From positions 1-11,032 of the forward strand of contig JAKSTS010000060.1 of the NCBI GenBank assembly GCA_024402455.1: a stretch of DNA of 11,032 bases. Direction: 5' to 3'. Shown one piece after another: positions 6,180 through 11,032 of the stretch (position 1 is the first letter of the stretch; every line of letters starts with the position of its first letter). Origin of the DNA: Treponemataceae bacterium (GTDB taxonomy: Bacteria > Spirochaetota > Spirochaetia > Treponematales > Treponemataceae). The translations under genes and the position numbers were made by a program. The notes under the pieces are model-generated. The model saw nothing but the letters and a program-made list of their open reading frames with translations. It had not been told where the DNA came from and made no database searches.

Positions 6180-8159
6180 ATGGTAAAAACTGCCGTAATG
6201 CGGCTTGTTGAGCTGATGATAATGAAAGAAGATGTTGACGCTGTTATTGAATATCTGGGCAAAAAAGCTGTGTTCCAGTTTTATTCTCATAACAACACAG
6301 ATTCTTCGTCTGAGAATAATTCTTCAAAAGAAATGTTCGAAAATCTTCAGGCTGCCCGTTCTTATTTGAATATTTCGGATTTAACAGATTATGAAACAGA
6401 ACCGTCAAGTCCAAAAGATGAAGATTTTGCTGAAGCTGCAAATATTATCAGCAGGGTTGACGGGTTGCGTGAAGATGAAACAAAAGCAAAAGAAGAACTT
6501 AAGCGCGTTGATGACGCCTATAAAGAAGCAACGGCTTTTGCAAATTTAAAAGTTTCTTACAGCGAACTTGAGCATTTGTCATTTTTGACCATGCGTATAG
6601 GAAAAATTGATCCAAATGTAATTGACGATTTGCAGTTTGCCCTTGGTGAACAGGCATTGTTGATTCCGCTTGGAGAAGATAAATCAAGAGTAATGGCTGC
6701 CTGTTCAAGAAAATCTCGTTTTGCAATGGACAGCGAACTTAAAAAATTTGGATTTATTCCGCTTGAAATTCCAAAAGATGTTACCGGTGTGCCGGATGAT
6801 ATGCTCAGCAGTTTAAAGACACAATGTGAAGAGGCTCAAAAAGTAGTAGAAAATGTTGAGCAGCAGCGCATTGACTGTGCAAACGAGCTTAAAGAATCTT
6901 TGCTTAATCTTTTGCAGAAATTTTCAGTCGGCATGCAGGTTCAGGTTTCTCGTGACAAACTTGAAGCTACTCAGCTCGTTTATCGTGTTACAGGCTGGAT
7001 TCCAGAATGTGAATCTGCCAAATTGATTAAAGAGCTTGATAATCTTACAGAAGGACGGATTGCAATCCGCCAGTATAAACCGGAAGAAGTTGCAGCAGTG
7101 CGTGCTGGTCATACACAGGTTCCTGTAATGCTTAAGCATAACAAGCTTATAAAGAGCTTTGAAGGCATGATTTTCAGCTATGGTGCACCAAAATATGGAA
7201 CAATTGATCCGACGCCTTTTGTTGCAGTATTTTTTACTTTGCTTTTCGGCATAATGTTTGGAGATGCAGGGCAGGGACTTGTATTTATTCTTGCAGGTCT
7301 TTTGATGCATTTTAATATTTTAAAAGTTGGCGGCTGGAATAAATATTCGCTTGTTTTTATTTCAATTGGAATTTCAAGCTTTATTATGGGACTGCTGACA
7401 GGCGAGTTTTTTACAAACGATGAAATCTTGCGTCCGTTCGGTCTTTTTGTTACAGGTTTGTTTGTCGGCAAAGAAAATGCGTTTGCACCAGTCCTTCATT
7501 TGATGCCGAACAGCGAAACAATGCCTCTTGTGTTTATTTTCTTTGGCTTTACGCTTTCTGTCGGTTTTATTATCAATTCTCTTGGTCTTGTAATTAACTT
7601 TTTGAATAATATTGCACAGCGAAAATATGGACCTGCTTTTTTTGGCAAAACAGGCTTGTGCGGTGCTTTGTTTTTCTGGTATGTTGTTGCACTTGCCATA
7701 AGAATAGCAGCTTTTAAACATAAAATTGCCCTTTATGACTGGATTTTTATTGGACTGACATTAGCGGGTGTTTTCTTTGCAAATCCGCTTGAAAGGCTTG
7801 TCGCCGGTGAACATCCTGCATTTAACAACGGTTTCCTTGGTGCCGTAATAGAAGGACTTGTTGAATTAATTGAGGTTGTTTCAAATTATCTTTCTAATAC
7901 CGTAAGTTTTTTGCGTGTCGGTGCTTTTGCCCTGGCACACGTTGTTTTGGGTTATATCATTTTTGAAATGAACAAACTGCTTGGCGGTGTTGGTGGTCTT
8001 GCTGTCGTAATAATCGGCAATGTTGTAGTTATTGTTCTGGAAGGCATGATTGTTGCAATTCAGGTTTTGCGTTTGCAGTACTATGAGTTTTTCTCAAAGT
8101 TCTTCAACGAAACCGGTGTGGAATTCAAGCCTTTCCGGTTCGAATATAAAGGAAATTAA
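6180..8159 (+). CDS. V-type ATPase subunit I (V0 a-subunit)
   Basis: A 659-residue protein with the two halves of the family. Residues 1 to about 340 form a cytosolic arm that holds the stalks, with an acidic Ser/Asn-rich insert near 36-53 and a long coiled coil (about 85-120 and 210-245). The rest is a membrane domain with seven or eight helices carrying the half-channels for the ion. Motifs: GIMFGDAGQG (357-366) at the first helix, SFLRVGAFALAH with the essential-type Arg579, and the last helix pair VLEGMIVAIQVLRLQYYEFF with Glu621 and Arg631, ending in the usual YYEFFSKFF..TG..F.PF. ATG 6180 is used because GGGAG (6168-6172) is 7 nt away; the ATG at 6174 is only 1 nt from it. It is flanked by hairpin-rich spacers on both sides. 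Confidence 0.93.
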   Translation: MVKTAVMRLVELMIMKEDVDAVIEYLGKKAVFQFYSHNNTDSSSENNSSKEMFENLQAARSYLNISDLTDYETEPSSPKDEDFAEAANIISRVDGLREDETKAKEELKRVDDAYKEATAFANLKVSYSELEHLSFLTMRIGKIDPNVIDDLQFALGEQALLIPLGEDKSRVMAACSRKSRFAMDSELKKFGFIPLEIPKDVTGVPDDMLSSLKTQCEEAQKVVENVEQQRIDCANELKESLLNLLQKFSVGMQVQVSRDKLEATQLVYRVTGWIPECESAKLIKELDNLTEGRIAIRQYKPEEVAAVRAGHTQVPVMLKHNKLIKSFEGMIFSYGAPKYGTIDPTPFVAVFFTLLFGIMFGDAGQGLVFILAGLLMHFNILKVGGWNKYSLVFISIGISSFIMGLLTGEFFTNDEILRPFGLFVTGLFVGKENAFAPVLHLMPNSETMPLVFIFFGFTLSVGFIINSLGLVINFLNNIAQRKYGPAFFGKTGLCGALFFWYVVALAIRIAAFKHKIALYDWIFIGLTLAGVFFANPLERLVAGEHPAFNNGFLGAVIEGLVELIEVVSNYLSNTVSFLRVGAFALAHVVLGYIIFEMNKLLGGVGGLAVVIIGNVVVIVLEGMIVAIQVLRLQYYEFFSKFFNETGVEFKPFRFEYKGN

Positions 8160-8268
8160 GGCATCAATAAAATTTTTTTAGTGGTGCCGTGAGTTTTTAG
8201 CTGTTAAGATAAAATCTGCTGAAAAGATGTATGTTTTATCTGCTCTAAGTTTGCGTTGCAGACTTTAG
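8160..8268 (+). other. Hairpins in the I-K spacer
   Basis: Directly after the subunit I stop: GGCATC/GGTGCC (8160-8165, 8183-8188) with a T7 run in the loop; AGATAAAA/TTTTATCT (8207-8214, 8234-8241), perfect 8 bp with a 19-nt loop; and CTAAGTTTGC/GCAGACTTTAG (8245-8254, 8258-8268) with one bulge and one wobble pair and a 3-nt loop. None has a T tail. Confidence 0.45.
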
Positions 8269-8305
8269 TATTTACTGCACATTCTCATTCTTTACGGATG
8301 TGTAT

Positions 8306-8340
8306 AAAAAGCCTGCGGAAAAATATTCTGCTGGCTTTTT
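8306..8340 (+). terminator. Attenuator-like hairpin just before subunit K
   Basis: AAAAAGCCTGC / GCTGGCTTTTT (8306-8316, 8330-8340) pairs over 11 positions with a single T-T mismatch, loop of 13 nt. The GC core followed by TTTTT has the form of a weak intrinsic terminator, and the ribosome binding site of subunit K (GGGAG, 8343-8347) starts two bases later. Partial termination or shielding of the K start are both possible; complete termination is unlikely because K needs expression and no better promoter follows. Confidence 0.5.
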
Positions 8341-8352
8341 ATGGGAGATTAT

Positions 8353-8646
8353 ATGAAAAAGAAGATTTTTCTTGTTTTGTTGATGGTTCTTGCTGGTGCA
8401 ATGTTGTTTGCTGAGGGAGAAACCGCTGTTGCTGATACTTCTTCGCTTAAGTATTTTGCTGCTGCAGCTGCTGTTGGGCTTGCATGTATCGGTGGTGGTC
8501 TTGCTGTTGGCAAAATTGGTTCTGCTGCAATGGGTGCCATGGCCGAAAATGCAGAACTTTCTGGTAAAGCCCTGCCTTTCGTTGGTCTTGCTGAAGGTAT
8601 CTGTCTTTGGGGCTTTCTTGTTGCTTTGCTTATTATTGTTATGTAA
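8353..8646 (+). CDS. V-type ATPase subunit K (proteolipid, c-ring)
   Basis: A 97-residue, very hydrophobic protein forming the rotating ring that carries H+ or Na+ through V0. Residues 1-20 (KKK, a run of Leu/Val/Met, ending LFA before EGE) look like a signal sequence that may be cleaved. The mature part has two helices: about 33-60 with glycine packing (GLACIGGGLAVG) and about 73-97, with Glu81 in GLAEGICLWGF as the ion-binding carboxylate. This is the half-size two-helix form, unlike the four-helix NtpK of Enterococcus. Helix 1 has no Gln and no Ser/Thr follows Glu81, so the usual Na+ ligands are not evident. ATG 8353 with GGGAG 5 nt upstream is preferred over ATG 8341, which precedes that site. 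Subunit F starts 11 nt after the stop. Confidence 0.93.
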   Translation: MKKKIFLVLLMVLAGAMLFAEGETAVADTSSLKYFAAAAAVGLACIGGGLAVGKIGSAAMGAMAENAELSGKALPFVGLAEGICLWGFLVALLIIVM

Positions 8647-8657
8647 GGAATTTGACT

Positions 8658-8996
8658 GTGCAGTATTTTGTTATCGGTGAACGGGAACTTGTTCTGGCAT
8701 TTTCGCTTGTTGGTGTAAAAGGCGCTGTTGCGATGAACCGTGCAGAAGCACTTGATGCTTTTAACCGCATTACGGGAAAAGGCGACGCTGTTTCTGGTGT
8801 GCCGATAACAGAAGAACGGGCAAAAATCTTGATAATCACAGAAGATGTTTCTGTAATGATCGAAGAAGAAGTAACATCATGGCAGCTTTCTGGTGAATAT
8901 CCGCTTATTGTAGAGATTCCTGGCATTAACGGCCATATTCAAGGTAAAAAATCTCTAACTGAAACAATCCGTGAAGCTGTCGGAATTTCAGTCTGA
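8658..8996 (+). CDS. V-type ATPase subunit F
   Basis: A 112-residue soluble protein of the central stalk, which with subunit D couples rotation to ATP turnover. The pattern is that of the family: a first strand with YFVIGERELVLAFSLVGVKG (3-22), the central ILIITEDVSVMIEEEV (about 55-70) and PLIVEIPGING (about 80-90) near the C terminus. The start is taken as GTG 8658, because AAGGA (8645-8649) stands 8 nt before it and the product then begins at the first strand; TTG 8652 is possible but too close to the site. The ribosome binding site overlaps the stop of K, suggesting translational coupling. A perfect-core hairpin follows at once. Confidence 0.9.
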   Translation: MQYFVIGERELVLAFSLVGVKGAVAMNRAEALDAFNRITGKGDAVSGVPITEERAKILIITEDVSVMIEEEVTSWQLSGEYPLIVEIPGINGHIQGKKSLTETIREAVGISV

Positions 8997-9038
8997 TATC
9001 TCTGAATTTGTTCCGGAGATATTCTTAATATGAAGAAT
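8996..9038 (+). other. Hairpins directly after subunit F
   Basis: ATATCTCTG/CGGAGATAT (8996-9004, 9014-9022, one wobble pair) begins at the last base of the stop codon, followed by ATTCTT/AAGAAT (9021-9026, 9033-9038), which shares two bases with it. No T run follows, so they could protect the 3' end of the upstream RNA but do not form a standard terminator. Confidence 0.4.
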
Positions 9039-9109
9039 CTTAAAAACATGAAAATTTGAAAGAATGTTTCTGAAAATTTTTCGTTTTTGAGATGCTTCTG
9101 AATTAATGC

Positions 9110-9138
9110 TTGTCAGATATTTTTGTTTTCTTTAAAAT
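9110..9138 (+). promoter_or_regulatory. Internal promoter candidate in the F-E spacer
   Basis: TTGTCA (9110-9115, 5 of 6), 17-nt spacer, TAAAAT (9133-9138, 5 of 6): the best sigma70-type match in the window. A start near 9145 would give subunits E and A (and B, D beyond the window) their own transcript with a leader of about 225 nt. Confidence 0.55.
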
Positions 9139-9241
9139 CTGCCTTGCTTTTTATTTGTGCAAAGATTCAATGTTTTGTGTTTCGCAGAAAATATCTTGCG
9201 GATATTGGCAAAACAGATGAAATCATGCAGCAGACCCTTTT

Positions 9242-9350
9242 AAACAACATTCTTGCTGCTCTGCTGCGATGTTGTTTCTTGCAGATTAATTTGAAATTAT
9301 TTTTCAAATTGAGTCTGCTTATTGATGCATCTGAAAACATTTTCAGGTGT
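9242..9350 (+). ncRNA. Structured leader RNA before subunit E (three strong hairpins)
   Basis: AAACAACAT/ATGTTGTTT (9242-9250, 9269-9277, perfect 9 bp); a 16-bp stem from 9281-9296 to 9302-9318 (GCAGATTAATTTGAAA with TTTCAAATT-GAG-TCTGC) with one bulged base; and GCATCTGAAA/TTTCAGGTGT (9327-9336, 9341-9350). They follow one another and end 6 nt before the ribosome binding site of subunit E. Nothing matches a known riboswitch. An untranslated regulatory leader is the simplest reading; a function is not shown. Confidence 0.4.
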
Positions 9351-9370
9351 TCACTAAAGAGAGAAAAATT

Positions 9371-9997
9371 ATGGAAGAATTTCGTTCAACTGAAATCCTT
9401 GATAAAGAGATACAGGATGACGCACGCCGGAAGGCAGAAAAGCTTTTAAAGCGCGCAGAAATTGATGGACAGAAGATTTTAGACGATGTAAAAGTCCGCA
9501 TAGAAAATACAGCCAAAGAAAAACAGGCTATGTATGCAGCCCGCACAGAAGCTCTAAAAAACGATTTGGATGCAGCTCTGCCTCTTGAAAAAGAGCGTTT
9601 TCTTGTATCTTTTATAGATTCAGCAATAATTCAGGCAATAGAACAATATGTTTCAAATTTGAATGATTCTAAAAAAATTGAACTTCTGGAGAAATTGCTT
9701 GTCAGATATGCACCTGCTTTGAGTGATAAACAATTTTCAGTTCAGTTTCATGGTTTTAAACAGGCTGAACTTGAAAAGCTGCTTAAAAAGCATTTAGGTG
9801 CATCTGGGGCTGGTTCTTTTTATGCATTGAATGATATTGCTGCTGCAGAACAGAATGTTAAGTTTGGTATGATTCTTGAAAGTGCTGACAGAACGGTTCG
9901 ATGCCGTGTAACAATAAACGAGCTTGTTTCAGAACTTGTTGATACTAATCGTTTTGAACTTGCTGAAGCTCTTTTGGGTGGGAGAGTTGTTCAATGA
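9371..9997 (+). CDS. V-type ATPase subunit E
   Basis: A 208-residue protein of the peripheral stalk, which with the G/H-like subunit keeps the A3B3 head from turning. Residues 1 to about 70 are a charged helix ([20 protein letters not shown] and onward) able to form the right-handed coiled coil with G, and the rest is the globular domain that binds the head. The C terminus [20 protein letters not shown] then AEALLGG matches the family ending (R.T..E......R...A..LFG). ATG 9371 is preceded by AAAGAGAG (9356-9363), a weak site that may be affected by the hairpin ending at 9350; GTG 9347 would add 8 residues from inside that hairpin and is rejected. The stop overlaps the start of A as ATGA. Confidence 0.88.
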   Translation: MEEFRSTEILDKEIQDDARRKAEKLLKRAEIDGQKILDDVKVRIENTAKEKQAMYAARTEALKNDLDAALPLEKERFLVSFIDSAIIQAIEQYVSNLNDSKKIELLEKLLVRYAPALSDKQFSVQFHGFKQAELEKLLKKHLGASGAGSFYALNDIAAAEQNVKFGMILESADRTVRCRVTINELVSELVDTNRFELAEALLGGRVVQ

Positions 9998-11032
9998 TTG
10001 AAGGTAGAATTACTCGAATTTCTGGTCCGATTGTTTATGCCGAAGGTTTGGACGGCTGCGGATTATATGATGTTGTTGATGTTGGAAGTGCAAAACTTAT
10101 CGGTGAAATTATACGTCTGAAAAAGGGCGTTGCAACAATTCAGGTTTATGAAGATGACACCGGTATGAAAATCGGCGAAAAAGTTGTAAGCAATGGAAGA
10201 CCTCTTGCATTGCGCCTTGGACCTGGCTTGATTGGCAAAATTTATGATGGTATTCAGCGTCCGCTTGAAAATATGTATAACGAAACAGGTGCATTCCTGC
10301 TTCCCGGTCAGCGGAGCGCTCCTCTTGATGAAAATAAAAAGTTTCATTTTGTGCCGGTCTTGGAAAGTGGAAGTGAAATTCATGCAGGTGCTGTTCTTGG
10401 AACTGTTCAGGAAACAGCTTCTGTACTTCATAAAATTATGGTTCCACCTTCAATTTCCGGAAAAAAACTTCTGAAGATTTGTCCAGAAGGTGAATACACA
10501 ATTTGTGACGTTGTTGCAGAAACTGAACTTGGTGAAAAAATCGAAATGTCGCAATATTGGCCGGTAAGAAAACCTCGTCCGTATGCAGAAAAACTTACGG
10601 TTTCGGAACCTCTTATGACAGGTCAGCGTGTAATTGATGTGTTCTTTCCTCTTTCAAAAGGTGGAACAGCTGCAATTCCAGGCGGATTTGGAACAGGTAA
10701 AACGATGACCCAGCATGCCATTGCAAAATGGTGTGATGCAGATGTAATTGTTTATATCGGCTGCGGCGAACGCGGAAACGAAATGACAGATGTTTTGACA
10801 GAGTTTCCGACTTTGATTGACCCTCGAACAGGCCGTTCCCTTATGGAGCGTACAATTCTTATTGCAAATACATCGAATATGCCGGTTGCGGCCCGTGAAG
10901 TTTCGCTTTATTCAGGCATTACGCTTGCTGAATATTACAGAGATATGGGCATGGCTGTTGCAATCATGGCAGATTCAACAAGCCGCTGGGCAGAAGCTTT
11001 GCGTGAACTTTCCGGACGTATGGAAGAAATGC
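9994..11032 (+). CDS. V-type ATPase catalytic subunit A (3' truncated)
   Basis: The first 346 residues of the catalytic subunit (usual length about 590) that hydrolyses or makes ATP in the A3B3 head. Seen in order: the beta-barrel start ([17 protein letters not shown], 3-19), [18 protein letters not shown] (74-91), the A-specific non-homologous region (about 115-190), the Walker A loop GGFGTGKT (230-237; many relatives have GPFGSGKT), the catalytic Glu region [13 protein letters not shown] (256-268), [20 protein letters not shown] (291-310) and the Walker B strand ending in Asp327 ([16 protein letters not shown]). ATG 9994 overlaps the stop of E by ATGA, with GGGAG 9 nt upstream inside E, so the two are translationally coupled. 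Subunits B and D are expected next. No frame interruption is seen. Confidence 0.98.
   Translation, partial: MIEGRITRISGPIVYAEGLDGCGLYDVVDVGSAKLIGEIIRLKKGVATIQVYEDDTGMKIGEKVVSNGRPLALRLGPGLIGKIYDGIQRPLENMYNETGAFLLPGQRSAPLDENKKFHFVPVLESGSEIHAGAVLGTVQETASVLHKIMVPPSISGKKLLKICPEGEYTICDVVAETELGEKIEMSQYWPVRKPRPYAEKLTVSEPLMTGQRVIDVFFPLSKGGTAAIPGGFGTGKTMTQHAIAKWCDADVIVYIGCGERGNEMTDVLTEFPTLIDPRTGRSLMERTILIANTSNMPVAAREVSLYSGITLAEYYRDMGMAVAIMADSTSRWAEALRELSGRMEEM

Noticed and set aside
8160..8188. Intrinsic terminator directly after subunit I
   Set aside because: The T run is in the loop and not after the stem, and the stem is only 6 bp, so it does not have terminator form.
6059..9337. CTGAAAA repeated in the V-ATPase spacers (6059, 6084, 8219, 9070, 9331) as a family of repeats
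   Set aside because: The same 7-mer also occurs inside genes (for example near 1259 and 4299) and in the secG 3' region, so it is probably a common word in this A/T-rich genome.
9123..9449. 108-residue + strand ORF covering the F-E spacer and the start of subunit E
   Set aside because: It has no good ribosome binding site, overlaps subunit E in another frame, matches no family, and most of it is hairpin sequence.

Overview
The window looks like chromosomal DNA of a spirochaete, most likely a Treponema of the gut or rumen type. This is inferred from an A+T-rich genome, a bacterial V-type ATPase operon instead of an F-type one, a SecG with a long acidic tail, a PtsN-like EIIA protein standing alone, and a carbohydrate esterase-like neighbour. 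The genus is an inference from gene content, not from a search. No transposase, phage gene, CRISPR array, rRNA or tRNA was seen.

Left part (1-3466): the 3' end of an SGNH/GDSL esterase gene (CE2-like) runs into a DUF763 gene on the + strand. That gene converges on argF (ornithine carbamoyltransferase, - strand), and one hairpin between them can terminate both. argF and secG diverge from a 237-bp intergenic region holding candidate promoters for both genes and three copies of an 8-bp motif. secG ends at a very clear intrinsic terminator.

Middle (3467-4647): a 474-bp gene-free stretch after secG leads to an EIIA (PtsN-like) gene. Upstream of it lie a candidate promoter, three TTCGAAG boxes about 49 bp apart, and a strong ribosome binding site in front of a 9-codon leader ORF that is in frame with the EIIA gene. 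A second textbook terminator (4489-4527) separates this unit from the V-ATPase operon.

Right part (4648-11032): a V-type ATPase operon in the order G/H-like, C, I, K, F, E, A. The A gene is cut by the window edge, and B and D are expected beyond it. E and A (with B) build the V1 catalytic head and its peripheral stalk, C and F couple the stalk to the ring, and I and K form the ion-translocating V0 sector. The order differs from the Thermus and Enterococcus operons. Three long spacers (C-I 204 nt, I-K 193 nt, F-E 374 nt) are unlike the tight or overlapping junctions elsewhere (G-C, K-F, E-A). They are full of hairpins, and the F-E spacer also holds a good sigma70-type promoter. The operon is probably split into segments by internal promoters, attenuation or RNA processing, which would help set unequal subunit amounts. 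This is the most interesting feature of the window.
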